A stretch of 64,000 nt of DNA from Vombatus ursinus (taxonomy: Eukaryota; Chordata; Mammalia; Diprotodontia; Vombatidae). A program made the position numbers and the translations under genes. Within the stretch, counting starts at the first letter, position 1. Each line of letters begins with the position of its first letter. Positions 11,840 through 24,239 of the stretch are shown piece after piece. The notes under the pieces were generated by a model. The model was not told where the DNA came from, ran no database searches, and saw only the letters and a list, made by a program, of their open reading frames with translations. The stretch is taken from the NCBI RefSeq assembly GCF_900497805.2, contig NW_020954562.1, forward strand, positions 23,837,722-23,901,721. The letters are read 5' to 3'.

Positions 11840-12307
11840 GAATTCTAAGGTTGCACATACCTTTATTTGTGATTTGAAGTAAACTGAAAGAGGGAAAAAA
11901 AAACAGCAACAAAAATAAAAAACAACAACAACAACAACAACTAAACAAATCACCCTTAAAATGTAATCGAGCTTAAGTTACTGGAAAATTTCTGGAGTTA
12001 TATATAATTTGCTAAATTTTCTTGAAATTTCTCTGTAATCATTAATTTACAATGTAACTATGGAATGTTTCTTTAAACGAGTTGGGCAATTCCCTACTAT
12101 TTCTAATATTGATTGCAATCAATATGTCTTCAAAGACATTTTAATTGCTCTGCCATATTAAAATCCAAATTCCATTGGGACACCAAATGATCTAAGTTAC
12201 ATCAGTTTAAAATATAAACTTCCAAAGAAAAACCATAAATTGAAAGAATGGAGTTAAGTGCAATGTACTGTAAAACTATTCATTCAGTAGTTATCTAACT
12301 TGATTCT
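11840..12307 (-). other. FSTL5: Proximal FSTL5 3' UTR with candidate poly(A) signal
   Basis: Sequence directly downstream of the FSTL5 stop on the minus strand. It looks single-copy apart from a CAA-type tract at 11892-11941. The first canonical AATAAA I see on the minus strand is at 11862-11867, followed by a G/T-containing stretch, so cleavage near 11840 would give a UTR of about 470 nt. An ATTAAA variant lies at 12140-12145, and another AATAAA lies much further on at 10399-10404. The true 3' end may therefore be distal, with a UTR of about 1.9 kb. Which signal is used cannot be told from the sequence. Confidence 0.45.
11892..11941 (+). repeat. A-rich (CAA)n tract
   Basis: Poly(A)-like sequence followed by six CAA units. 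It may be a decayed retroposon tail or a simple repeat, and lies inside the likely 3' UTR. Confidence 0.8.
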
Positions 12308-13033
<726 letters not shown>

Positions 13034-13454
13034 TTAAATAAGAAATCACAGTGTTATGCTATAATGATATAGATGCTTTATGGATAAGAGTACTAAAGAA
13101 ATATAAGACCTTTGTATCAAGTTCTCTTTGTACCCTCAAGCCTTATTAGAACAAAGATCTAAAATCCAACTTCTAAATTACAGTTTCCTTATTTCTTGTC
13201 AATTATAATTAGCAGAGTCTAAAGTAAAATACTAAAAGTAAAGTGTCTAGTAAATTGGCAGAAGATATATTTTCTTATAGGTCTTTTTCACATGTAGGGA
13301 AACAAAGTTAGCAGTTATTCTGCTTTATCTTTCAGTCTATGAAGAGCTTGTGTTTCAATTAAGGGTTACTAAAGAGATTAAGCCTGGACTTGTGATTGGA
13401 TCATCACAGGGAATTTTGTCCAAAATTGGTTTGGCATCTTTACTACAGCTTACA

Positions 13455-13590
13455 ATATGAGGCTAGAAAACTAAGAAGGGTTAAATGCTTGCTCACAATC
13501 ACACAGCTAATATTTATCAGGGATGGCACTTGGACGCCAGTCTTCCTGACGCTAAAGTTTACTCTCTACTATACCATACTGCCTTTCTAA
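13455..13590 (-). mobile_element. MIR-like SINE fragment
   Basis: 'caatcacacagctaatat', 'acgccagtcttcctgacgct' and 'ctactataccatactgcct' in reverse-complement SINE order. Confidence 0.65.
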
Positions 13591-14364
13591 ATGTTAGAAT
13601 ATCCTTGAGGGGTAAAAGGCTCATGTACCAATCTTCCTGCTGTCATTATTTTCATTTGCTCCATATTTTCTTAAGGACAACAAATTAATTCAGCATTCAT
13701 TGTTATCCTGATAATTATCCAACTATTTTCCATTTTAATTCAATCGAAGTGCTTATCTCAAAAAATTATAGGTTTATGACTTCCAACTATCAGGGTTGAA
13801 TTTGTTATATTTTATGACCTCTTTTGTATTGCCTGTCACCTTTGTCAATTCTACCCTAATTCCCTAAAGAAATCACTGGCATAAATTTCATGCATTGAAC
13901 TTTATCATTCTGAAATTTATCCATCTCCCAATCATATGACTATTTTCTTCAGTTAACTCAGTTTTAATTTTATACTCTTATAAGATTATTGTAAAATACT
14001 ATTTGAGATTCTATTATGTTTCTAGTGAAGAATAGTTCAAATGAACAAGTCATTTGTATGGGGTTTTTGATTAATTATGGCTTCATTTCAGTCTTTTCCA
14101 ATAACATAACTGAGCTGTTCTGAATCCTAGCTGCAGGGTGTCAGAGGTCCCTATTGCTCAGTGTTAATATATTTGGAAATCTTGACAGGCTGAATCAGTG
14201 GGTTAATAGTATTAACAGCAAATAATTGTTACTGGGAGAGAAAAGGAGCCTAGATTGACTGAACAAGATTAGATCCAAATTGGGTTTTAGTCAATCTCAT
14301 GCTAGGCATACTTTGCTTAAGTTTTCACTTCAAACAAAATCCCTTTTCAGCTGTTTCCAAACCT

Positions 14365-14535
14365 AGAGGCAGTACAAAGAGTACTGACTCAAGAGCCGTA
14401 AGACATGGGTTCAAATCCTCTCTGGTCTTAGGCAAAGTCTCTTAACCTACCAGGTTTCAGTTTCCTCATCTCTAAAAGGATGGTGTTGGTCAAGATGGTC
14501 TCTGAGGTCTATTCTAATTCTACATCTCTGATATA
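14365..14535 (+). mobile_element. MIR-like SINE
   Basis: 'gacatgggttcaaatcctct' (B-box), 'tttcagtttcctcatctct' and 'tctattctaattctacatc' are in order. Confidence 0.75.
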
Positions 14536-15329
14536 GAATTTGTGAGAACAAAAATCCTCACGTCACAGAAATGTAAAAATGCTCATGGTCTGCATTTAAT
14601 CATAAAGGATTAAAAATATCTTATGTTTCTATGACCTATACAGTTTAACTAGAATATTCTAAATTAAATGGAGACTTCTAAATTTAAATAATTGCCATTA
14701 TTCTCATAGTTTTTCTTTCATTACAATCATACATGAGTACATCTCATTGAATCTAACAAATGACTGAGAAATTTAATGATTAGTATGTTTCTTGCAATGC
14801 AAGAGAGTTAGAAATAACACATTTTTAACATGGTATAGAACAATCAAAATGATTTCCTTGAAGACAAATCAGTAAGGCTTTGTGCTAGCAAAAGTATTTC
14901 ACTAAGGAAGAAATGATTACTTATTTAAAAGGTCTTTTAGCTGCTTAATGCAATAAATGAAGAACCAATAGAATGGATATGAAAAAAAAATAACCATTCT
15001 CTGGACTTGACCTACTGAGACCATTCTCCCTTCCTCTAGAAGAGTTAATCCAATCTTGTTTGGAATGTCACCCTGAGGTTGAGCTATTCTGTTTGATGAG
15101 AGCAAGTTACCAGCCTTCTACAGACTATGCTTTATTTTTCATCTCAGCATCTACTCTGGACATCTTCTTATCTGCCCTGCCATGGCAAAGGTAGCTTCAA
15201 TCTCTTGCTACTGTTTCCTCTTGCTCTAGAAACTCTAATCAAATTAATACTACCATTATTCCTGGAAAAAAAAAAAAAGATGAGGCAATTGACTGACCTG
15301 TAACTCCTTTTGCCTTTTTTTTTTAATTT

Positions 15330-15475
15330 GTCCAGGCCATAAATCCCTTCCCCAGCTACCACTCTCCTACATGAGTCATCTTCCCCTACTTGAAACAAGG
15401 GCTAACTTTTATATTTATATCCCCAGTGCCTGGCACACAGTAGACATTTAATAAATGTGTTTCATTCATTCTTTC
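15330..15475 (+). mobile_element. L2-clade LINE 3' terminus
   Basis: 'tatccccagtgcctggcaca' and 'taataaatgtgtttcattc' form the L2 3' end. The upstream part is diverged. Confidence 0.6.
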
Positions 15476-15867
15476 CTTCATTTTGTTATACTCTATACTC
15501 ATTAGCAACAACTTACCTTCTTAAGATTCCCCCTACCACCACCATCATAACTTTGAATATGGCAATGGTTTGTGGGAAATTTTTCAAATGTTTTAATCTT
15601 AAAAATAAATCTGTGATGATTATATAGGAAATAGATACCTCAGTATATAGCCAATGGCAAATATTGGTATAACAGTCAAGGGGTTGGCTATACAAACTAA
15701 GGACTTGAGTGTCCTAAATGGACAATGAAAAATACACCGATTGAACCTCCTAGCTTAATTCTACATCTTTGTGTAAGTATTGTAAGTATCACTATGAGAT
15801 TATTTTATATAAAATGAGTGGCCCTTCATTTGTGAATTTTTTTCTTCATCTGTATACTCTTTGAGGC

Positions 15868-15868
<1 letters not shown>

Positions 15869-15902
<34 letters not shown>
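15869..15902 (+). repeat. (TG)n microsatellite
   Basis: About 16 TG units ending in a short TGCG step. Confidence 0.95.
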
Positions 15903-15905
<3 letters not shown>

Positions 15906-15909
15906 CGCA

Positions 15910-16915
15910 AATACATATAACTGATATTACTTACGAAATACCAAATTATGGTGGGAAGCACTGTCTTTTTCTGTTGTACATAGTAAATGTGCCTTGAGGC
16001 AAAACTAGCAATGGACATATTTAATTAATGCAATAAGTCAATCAATCATTGACTGTTGGACTCAGCTCTCAAACCTGAGGCAGCTTGTCCCTTTATATTA
16101 TCATTTTAAGTTCAGTAATGAGACAATGTGAGAAAAGCTTGCACCAATTTCACCTGTACCGTTTTTCTCTGCAGGAAAAAAATAAAGGCCTTGATTCTTC
16201 TGAGATATAAATTCTGAATCTTTCAGAAGTAATTAAAATTTAAAAGGAACAAAGAAATGGGCTGGTTAAAAAATGAAGAAGCTCCATGTGGAGTGATAAA
16301 ATGATGTCTATTTTTGCACCTAGACTATTTCGTGACTTGGGATGTAGCAGCATAAGCAAGGCATCCAAATACCTTCAAGTTTTCACCAGTGATTTATAGG
16401 GTAGGAAGTGGTGTGTTTAATTCAAAGTTTCCCCTGGTACAGGTTGATGTGTGGAGGCCTCCCACTGTCCATTAAACCCTGATTAATATTTATGATATTT
16501 TCAACCTTCATTCTGCTTAGTGTAATAAAATCTTGCAAAGTGTCAGGCCTAACATTGTCTCACTAATGTTTGTCAGAGTCTATAAAGAGAGTAAAGAAGT
16601 CTGTGTTCTATGAGGAATGAGAGTTAAAACTTATTTTAAAATAACTTCTTTTACAGTTAATGAAACTAGGTAATTGTAGCCTTTAGGCATGATGTTTGTC
16701 AGAGACAGTTAGCAGAGTTATATTTTATTGTTTCTTTCCTCCATTATGTTTTCCCTGCATTTTCTAATAATTTTTGTCCTTGCTTAAGCTTAAAAAGGGG
16801 GTACAGTTTTAGCTTATGACCTAGGCTAAAAAGAAAAAAAAAAGCCAAGTCAATATCCTGTTCTTTAAATGGCACCATTTTGTCAATATGAATCACTATC
16901 TAATAGAATCCTAGC
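15910..16915. other. Apparently repeat-free intronic block
   Basis: I recognise no SINE, LINE or simple repeat over about 1 kb. Composition is mixed, with homeobox-like ATTA clusters near 16470-16500 (ccctgattaatatttatgat). It is described further as a possible conserved element in the findings. Confidence 0.4.
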
Positions 16916-16920
16916 CAATA

Positions 16921-17017
16921 CAGACCAGTAGGCATTTACTGGATGCCTGGCATAGTGGTGTAAGTGCTAGGATAGGAAGACAAAGCAAAACAATTTCTTC
17001 CCATAAGAATCTTAATA
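16921..17017 (-). mobile_element. L2-clade LINE 3' end, left half of split copy
   Basis: 'ggcatttactggatgcctgg' and 'aagtgctaggataggaagac' are the reverse complement of the L2 terminus. The copy resumes after the inserted SINE at 17171. Confidence 0.6.
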
Positions 17018-17170
17018 TTTTTTTTTTTTTTTGTCTAGGCAATGGGGTTAAGTGACTTGCCCAGGGTCACACAGCTAGTAAGTATCCAGTGTCTGAGGCT
17101 GGATTTGAACTCAGGTGCTCCTGACTCCAGGGTCGGTGCTCTATATCCACTGCGCCACCTAGCTGTCCCC
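17018..17170 (-). mobile_element. WALLSI-like tRNA-derived SINE, well preserved
   Basis: On the minus strand it reads from a head 'acagctaggtggcgcagtgg', through 'ctggagtcaggagcacctga', 'tagctgtgtgaccctgggca' and 'acttaaccccattgcctaga', to a 13-nt A tail. Unlike the older SINEs here it has neither the L2-like nor the RTE-like tail. It keeps CpGs and shows little decay. Imperfect target duplications (aagaatcttaata at 17005-17017, aagaaacttaaat at 17171-17183) flank it. This short form is typical of Australian marsupials (established knowledge, from memory). Confidence 0.8.
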
Positions 17171-17220
17171 AAGAAACTTAAATCTTAATGACAGAAGTCC
17201 ATCCAGATTACTCCAGTAAA
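17171..17220 (-). mobile_element. L2-clade LINE 3' end, right half of split copy
   Basis: 'acttaaatcttaatgacag' corresponds to the L2 'gagcttacattctaatggg' zone and joins the left half when the SINE is removed. Confidence 0.5.
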
Positions 17221-17874
17221 AGATTCATTAAGCCATCTTGTATTAGCAAGGCACTGTGATAAGCATGGGAAATATAGGACAAAATAGTATCTAATATTCT
17301 ACTGTAGTGTTTACAACATTTAAACATGAAAACACATAAATTTATGTTACATATAATATTATTATATTATCATGGTAGTATTAATACTGTCATAATATTA
17401 CATCATCATAATATCATAAATAATAAAATATAATGTATGTGATAATTTGAGGGCACATGGAAAGCTACCAATTCAATTACATTATTAGTGTGCTATGAGG
17501 AATTGACACAAGACATCTGAGATATGTTATTCTAGTTTTATAGACTAGTTTTCTAGTTATCTAGTTTTGAAAACAAAGACTAAATTTTTGGCCACAGGTC
17601 TCAGATTCACCTTCAAATTATGGTGAAAGAGGTGGAATCAGGGAAAAAATTTAAAAAATGGATTATGCCAAATAGTATCACCAACCCAATCACTTGTAAA
17701 AAAAACAACATTTCTATGGCCCAGGTGATAGCCCCCATATTATTACATATTGGAGCAAAATTACCAAAATAAATAATGAAGTGGAAATAATTTGGACAGA
17801 TCCTGGAAGATAATGGTAAAGGAATTTCACTTGACTTCAAGTCTTGTACTTAATTACTTCCCAAAAGGTTTAGG

Positions 17875-18035
17875 GTAGGAAATGTGGTATCCTGGAAAGA
17901 GTCAGAGGATCTGGATTCAAATTCTGACTCTGCTACATTAGCCTCTCTAGGCTTCAGTTTTCTCATCTGTAAAATGAGAGGGTTGGACTATATTGCTTCT
18001 TAGGACTGTTCTAGCTCCAAATTTGTGATATGTTA
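17875..18035 (+). mobile_element. MIR-like SINE
   Basis: 'gaggatctggattcaaattc', 'ttcagttttctcatctgtaa', 'agagggttggactatattgc' and 'tagctccaaatttgtgat' in order. Confidence 0.78.
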
Positions 18036-18039
18036 ACAT

Positions 18040-19230
18040 GAGAAGACTTGACTAAATAGTCTTAAAGTTCTCTTTAAGTTCTGATATATTAAGAATACTA
18101 AGAATGAATAAGGGCTTGTTCTTTTAATTAACAAGTGAGCATATGACCAAGTAGACTAAACTTCAGTGATATAGCTAACATTCTGTTTTTGAATCTTGAA
18201 CTGTGAATCTGACACATGCCATCATTCACTATGTTTCGTGTTCCTGTGTAGTCAGCCCTTTGTTTCTATGTTTGATTGCTGACTCCTGTAAGAAAAGATT
18301 AAGTGGTGTCAAAATCAAATGCCAAAGGATTAGATTTATAGCTGACTTTTTTTTTAGGAAAAAATATTTTATTGTGATAATTTATAAATATATTATATAT
18401 TAATCATTTAATTTAACCCTGAAAAGATCTTTACATACACATGATATAAAGTTTTGTCTTGACAACAAGTGACTTAAGAAGTGCTATTATAATAAAGTTA
18501 AGGACACAGGTTTGTGTCTTAATGCTTCTAAGAAGTAAGTCATGAAAGCACTAAATAATAAATATATGAATTATGAAAAGCACTGAGACAGCATTTTGGG
18601 TGGGAGTCATAGTCTAACAGTTCTTATTTCAACATAAGCTTACTAAGAGCAAGACCTGGATGATGCACCCATAAGACTGTCCAAAGTCATAAAAAAAATA
18701 AGGGTTGGGACAAGAAATAGTTGAAATATGTCCACTTAAAATAATTCAAAACAAGAAATTCCTAAAGTGTCTAAACATTGAGTTTTAAAAGATGATAATG
18801 TCTCCAGAATTGTGTCCATATGTGATTTCCTCTCTTTTTTCTAGTTTCCTTCCCTTTGGAATTAGTTATGGGTACCCCGTTCATGTTTTGTTTCTGTCAT
18901 ATGAAGTTAACATAATAAGTGAATAGCATAATTTGTTGTGACTGATCTAGCCCCGTAATGCTTGAACCATTGCCTAGCATAGCTACAATCTGTCAAACAG
19001 CTTACTATTGAATAGTAAGAGAGAACAGGGTTGACACATTTGTAATTTTTAAAAAATTGACAAATGAGACTTTCTGTATCATGTATAAAAGCATCTTGCT
19101 GACCTATTAAATGCATCAGTGAGACATATCTCCTCATAAAAGGTAGCTGCATTCATAGTTGAAAAACAAAAGCAGCAAAAAGAAATAAAATTGGGCACAT
19201 TTGTTACAGTCTCATAAAGAACATAAATTT
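18040..19230. other. Intronic DNA, nothing recognised
   Basis: AT-rich sequence without recognisable repeat families. A short AT-dense run lies at 18340-18405. Open frames here lack any family resemblance. Confidence 0.4.
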
Positions 19231-19233
19231 TTC

Positions 19234-19309
19234 TAGATTGCTTGAATACATTGATGCAAATGAGAGATGACTAGATTGCTTGAATACATTGATGCATATG
19301 AGAGATGAC
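19234..19309 (+). repeat. Two-copy 38-bp tandem duplication
   Basis: Units at 19234-19271 and 19272-19309 begin 'tagattgcttgaatacattg' and end 'tgagagatgac'. They differ at one position (gcaaat versus gcatat). A partial third start (tagatga) follows. Confidence 0.95.
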
Positions 19310-19429
19310 TAGATGATCTAGAGCTTTGGGATAAGGAAGTATAACATATATGTGTGCATGTATGCTTTTCCAGATATCCTGATAGATCTCAGCATTTCTT
19401 TGTTGAAAGATTTCCCCAGACCATTTCAT

Positions 19430-19535
19430 TCCCTGGAAAGAAGGAAGAAAAGAAGGAAAGAAAGAGGAAAGGAAGGAAGAAAGTGATGCAAGGAGGAAAA
19501 AAGAAAGGAATGGAGGAAGGGAGGGAGGATGAGAA
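19430..19535 (+). repeat. (GGAA)n-type purine tract
   Basis: About 105 bp almost entirely of A and G, with degenerate GGAA/GAAA units. Nearby A-rich sequence at 19555-19585 extends it. Confidence 0.9.
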
Positions 19536-19589
19536 ATTGGACTTCTCTATTAATTAAAAAACAAAAATAAAATAAAATAAAAAGATCAT

Positions 19590-22190
19590 GAAATTTATTC
19601 CTGAATATTAAGTGATCTGTGCAGCTCAGGTGTATTCTTTATTATTTCAATGTAGTACATAGTACATTAGCATAGTTGGTTCTTTCATGGCCTACAAGAT
19701 TTAATGTAGTTTTCCAAAGTGGTCATTACTTTCAGAGAATAACTGGCTCGTTAGTAGCGTATAGTTTGTTGGGTAGCGAGCATATATTATGAAGTCTATA
19801 CAGTACATTTCATACTTAAAATACAGAAGTCTACTCTTTAGGAGCATGAAAGTTTAGGATTCAAGATAGTTAAGCAAGTCTCTTTAAGACACATTTTGTG
19901 AGGTAGACAATTGTGTCCTTTTAACAGATCTGTGAATGAATTCAGGTGAGTGCTATTCTTTGTGCATATCACAACTCCTACACACCCTCTCATTCTGTGT
20001 GATTTTCTTATATGGATTTCTATATATTATCCATGAAATCCCCCAGCACACTGGTCAACTTTCTCTGATGCTTTTAATTATCTTGAGAATGCCAATATAG
20101 CCCTTGGCCCAGCCTCATCTATTCCCAGTCTCACTGTATATGTAGTCCCTTCCTTTGTGATTTTTCATGTCCTCAAGGATGTCTTTTGTACTACTTCTCC
20201 AGTACAAGTAATCCTTGATAAAAACTTTTTGTTTTGTTGTGTTTTTGAACACTGATGCTGATTGCTACTGATAGATATGTATAATTAATCCAGGAATTTA
20301 GGCTGGGTAGGTGGAGACCATTGACCTTGCTTCATTAGTCTTCCTTATTTTCTGGCTAAAATTAATTAGCAGCTAAGTCAGAAAAGATTTTGGAAACGTG
20401 TAAAATTATTAGAGCTCTTAGTTCCATAGTTAATTCTAAGAGAAGGATTTTATCTCTGACCCTGGAATAGCACTCAAAAAATGAAAAATCTAATCTTCTC
20501 CTAAGGTTAATTTGCCTGAGTTTTGTTTACTGGACATGGTGACTGTAATTTAAGAGCCACCAGCCTACCATTGTCAGGGAAAGCTTCTAGATACTATACT
20601 CTGTAAGACTCCATACATATTCACCACATGTGGGCCCCTCTTGCATAATCCTCAGATCTATTTACTTTCCTCCATTGAAGATGTGCATATTTATGGAAAA
20701 ATGCAATGTGTTTATGGTTGGAATATTCTGTCATAAATCTTACTGTGCCATTTCATTAAATGACTAATTAGTTGTATTCTTGGACTAAATAGAGAAAATG
20801 CACCAACTAGCTTAATGCACCAACTAGTTAATCTGAGGATCCTACTTGTGAGAAGGGAGTGCTATGCATATCTTTGCTATGTGTATCTTTATCTTGTCCT
20901 TGTTTTAACACAGAATGTGGCCATATTTTCCAAAGTAGATTATGTTGTTGCTCATTCACTGGTCAATTTAGGGTAGATTTAGTGCTATATAAATATAAAA
21001 TACTATATAGACACTTGTCCATCACACAAAGGTCTCATAAAGCAAGTCTGTGCTTTGCTAATAGTAAAACATCAATATTAACAAAAACACACGTACACCA
21101 CATCACTAGCCCCCATGCAACAATACAGACACTACTGGACTGCCATTGCTCCTGTGTGGAGAGGAGTAGGATGTGCCCTCTAGTATGCATTCCTTTAGTC
21201 AGACAGAGCCATCTCTGAATTAGCTTAAAGGATCTCTTCTCCAACCTGTAACTAACCAAGAATTTCCTGACCTGAAAAGTAATACTAAGCAACTGATTAA
21301 ATTGTAAAGACCTGGTAGCTACTATAAATTTAGAGTTCTTAAGTTAAGAACTTAGTTCTTAAGGAATGTGGGCATTTAACTGAAAGCAGCTATTTTATTC
21401 ATCTTATAATTCTCTAAAAGCAATCTGGAGTAGTACATTGGTCGATATATAAAATCATTAAATATTTGATAGTATAATAGGATAACAGTATTTTAAGTAG
21501 GAGGCTAACACTGTGATGCTGACACTGTGCTTTCCAAGTTGATCTTTGTTTCTAGACTAATTGAGCAGAAGATATATCACTATTTCTCTGGGTGATAGAG
21601 AGAGAAACAGACTGCTGGGCTATTTAAAGTTCTGAGGCTAAAAGTACTATGGAACAACTCAGAAAAATTAGATAGTGGAATGAACTTAGAAACACTTGAG
21701 ATTAGGTTTTGATCTGACGTACTTTACTTTGTGTGTGTGTGTGTGTGTCGTGGTTCCCCCTTTGATCATCTGGTGAAACCTATGGACCCATTAATGTTTT
21801 ATTACCTGCATTCATAATTGAAAGATATGCTAAATTTCAGTTAGAGATTACTAAAAATAAAGATGTAAGTCCAAAGATCTTCTGAAATCTATCCATAGAT
21901 CTCTCAGTGTAGTCAATAGAACATAGATTAAGAATCCAAGTTCTAATCTAGATAGGTGGTTATGACATATTTTGAATTAACTAAAACAGACATGAGAAAG
22001 AACAAAGGAGGTTATGGGAGTAATATCTACCATATATCTACATATCTATATTCAGTACTAATTTAGATTGCAAAGATAGTCATTTGATTTGAATAAGAAG
22101 CAATAACAATAGACCGGATAACTCATTACTAGGAAAAGTAGTTGGTACAGGTAAGAAAGAAGAATAGTTTTGGGAAAGAACTGACATGTC
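19590..22190. other. Intronic DNA, nothing firmly recognised
   Basis: About 2.6 kb without a repeat I can name, apart from a short (TG)n at 21731-21749. The end of 20100-20260 (cttgataaaaactttttgt) could be the edge of an old retroelement, but the evidence is too weak to call. The 119-codon frame at 20859-21218 has no recognisable family features. Confidence 0.35.
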
Positions 22191-22229
22191 TGGAAGTCTC
22201 ATAAAAATTCTAAGAATCAGAGAAGTAAA

Positions 22230-23130
22230 AAATCACTACTTAATGCTCCAGGACTGGATTACTGTTGAAGGTGCCACCAAACCTATGAAACCACTCATCC
22301 TCAACTCCTCACTTGCTATCACCCCACATGCACAAACAGTTGCCAGGTCTTATGATCTGTACATTCATAACACGTGTTAGTTGTGTCCCCTTCTCTCTAC
22401 TCACATAGATCCCAGACTGATTGAGGCCCTCACCACCCTTGCCCAGACTTCTGTAGAAACCTTGCTTCAACTTTTCCTCTTATATTCCACTAAGCTACCA
22501 AAATCATACTTACAAAGTGAAGATCTATCTGTGTCATTCCCTCCCAACTCAATAAACAACTGTTTATTTATTTTATTTATTTTGATTCCCTGTTACCTCT
22601 AGGATCCAATATAAAATGTTCTGTTTGTTCTTTAAAGCAGTCATGAACTGGTAACTGCTTACCTTCCCAATCGTCTTATGCTTTACTCACCTCTGTGATA
22701 ATAATGTGGGCCTACCTGCAACTATGACGGCCCATAACACCGAATCCTCCCATTCCTTGCATTTTCACTGACTGTTACCTGTGCCTGAAATATTCTCCCT
22801 CCTCACTTCTACCTCCTAGCTTTCTTCAAGAACTCAGCTAAAATCCCACATACTGCAAGAAGCCTTTCCTTGTCTCTCTCCTCTCCCCTCCCTGGTCCAT
22901 CCTTGCTAAATTCTTCTCCTCTAATTTATCCCCCATTTACCCTGTATATATCATATCTGAATATGGTTGGGTGAGTTTTTTGTTTGTTTGTTTGTTTGTT
23001 TTTTGCATATTGTCTTCTCCATTAGAAGGTGAGCTTCTTGAGGGCAGGTATAATTTTTTTGTCTTTATTAGTATCTCCAGCACTTAGCACAATGTCTGGC
23101 ACTATGTAGGTACTTAATCAGTGTTTATTG
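22230..23130 (+). mobile_element. L2-clade LINE, ORF2 3' end and complete 3' UTR
   Basis: One of the longest L2 copies in the window. It begins near 'gactggattactgttgaagg' and includes 'ctactcacatagatcccag', 'agaagcctttccttgtctct' and 'tttaccctgtatatatcat'. A short (TTTG)n expansion at 22983-23003 comes next, and it ends with 'ggtgagcttcttgagggcag' and 'cagcacttagcacaatgtct'. Frames are broken throughout. Confidence 0.8.
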
Positions 23131-23149
23131 GCTGAGGAGATGACTAGAA

Positions 23150-23555
23150 GTGTTTACAGAATAAATGCAAAATAAATATGTTAATTAATGATGGAGGGCA
23201 ATAGTATTGCGGGGGGGGCAGGTAGAGTATTATGTTGATTATGTGTATGAAAGCTTCATTTTGAAAGTAAATGAGAGGTTATGTGAGGTAGACAGAGGTT
23301 AGGAGAAAGCGCACTTCAGGCATAAAGGACAGCCAGGTTGCAAATGTATGGAAATGGGTGAGAGAAATAGGAGTTCCTGTGTGTGAGGAACAGAGAGAAA
23401 GCCAATTTGGCTAAAAGGCTAAGCATGGGAAGGGAAATAAAGGATGCTGAGGCTGCAAGTATAGGTTAGATTCAAATTGTGAAGGATTTTAAAAACTTTA
23501 TAAAGTCATGAAGATAGCTGTGCTATTCTTAAGAAACTCTAGAGGATATGGGGCA
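23150..23555 (-). mobile_element. L2-clade LINE 3' region, inverted relative to neighbour
   Basis: 'cacttcaggcataaaggaca', 'gtgtgaggaacagagagaaa' and 'attgtgaaggattttaaaaa' are the reverse complement of the L2 3' UTR middle. It is a head-to-head neighbour of the copy ending at 23130. Confidence 0.65.
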
Positions 23556-23559
23556 CAAA

Positions 23560-23790
23560 CAGCAAGGCAAACTGGCTACAGTATCAGACTTGGAATCAGG
23601 ATGGCTTGCATTAAAAATTTTACCACATCCTGATACTTACTGTGTGACCCTAGGCAATTAATTTACCTCTTCAAAGTCTTAAGTTTTTCATCTGTAAAAT
23701 AAGGGTAATAAATGTGATCCCTATTGTGTGGCTCAAATGAGATCACCTGCATACATGGTTTAACAAACTTTAAAGCAACATAGTGCTATT
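23560..23790 (+). mobile_element. CORE-SINE
   Basis: 'agacttggaatcaggatgg', 'tgtgtgaccctaggcaatt', 'catctgtaaaataagggtaa' and 'gtggctcaaatgagatcacc' in order. Confidence 0.78.
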
Positions 23791-23794
23791 TCTG

Positions 23795-24005
23795 TTGTCA
23801 GTTTTTCACCTGTATGAGTCTTCATGACTCTGTGAACCATGCCCATGGGGTTTTCTTGGCAAAGATACTGGAGTGGTTTGCCATTTCCTTCTTTAGTGGT
23901 TTAAGGCAAACAGAAGTTAAGTGACTTGCACAAGGTCACACAGCTAGTGTCTAAGGTCTTCTTGCCTCCATGTCTAGTGTTCTATCCACTAAGCCATCTA
24001 GATGC
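23795..24005 (-). mobile_element. tRNA-derived SINE with RTE/BovB-like tail
   Basis: Reverse complement of the RTE-type tail (ggggttttcttggcaaagat), CORE (agttaagtgacttgcacaag) and head (tgttctatccactaagccat). Confidence 0.85.
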
Positions 24006-24074
24006 CTACATATATATGTAACTTTTATTATAGTAATCACATTTTTATCTCTTCAACTTGGAATTATTAAGGCC

Positions 24075-24235
24075 ATTATATCCTGTTAAATTCAACAAAC
24101 ACTTATTAAACACCTACTGTCTACAAAGCACTATGAATAGAAAGAAAAAAATGAAACAGGACTGAGAGATACAGCACAGTGCCTGGCACAGAGTAGTGTT
24201 TCTAACCTTACTTAATAAATGTTTGTTGACCATGA
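24075..24235 (-). mobile_element. L2-clade LINE 3' terminus with an opposing L2-like tail
   Basis: 'caacaaacacttattaaaca' and 'cctactgtctacaaagcact' are the inverted L2 terminus. At 24165-24230 a plus-strand tail (agtgcctggcacagagtagt) faces it. Confidence 0.55.
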
Positions 24236-24239
24236 CTGC

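Noticed and set aside
20859-21218. 119-codon open frame
   Set aside because: No recognisable domain, no splice signals, overlapped by an antisense frame. Probably chance in the intron.
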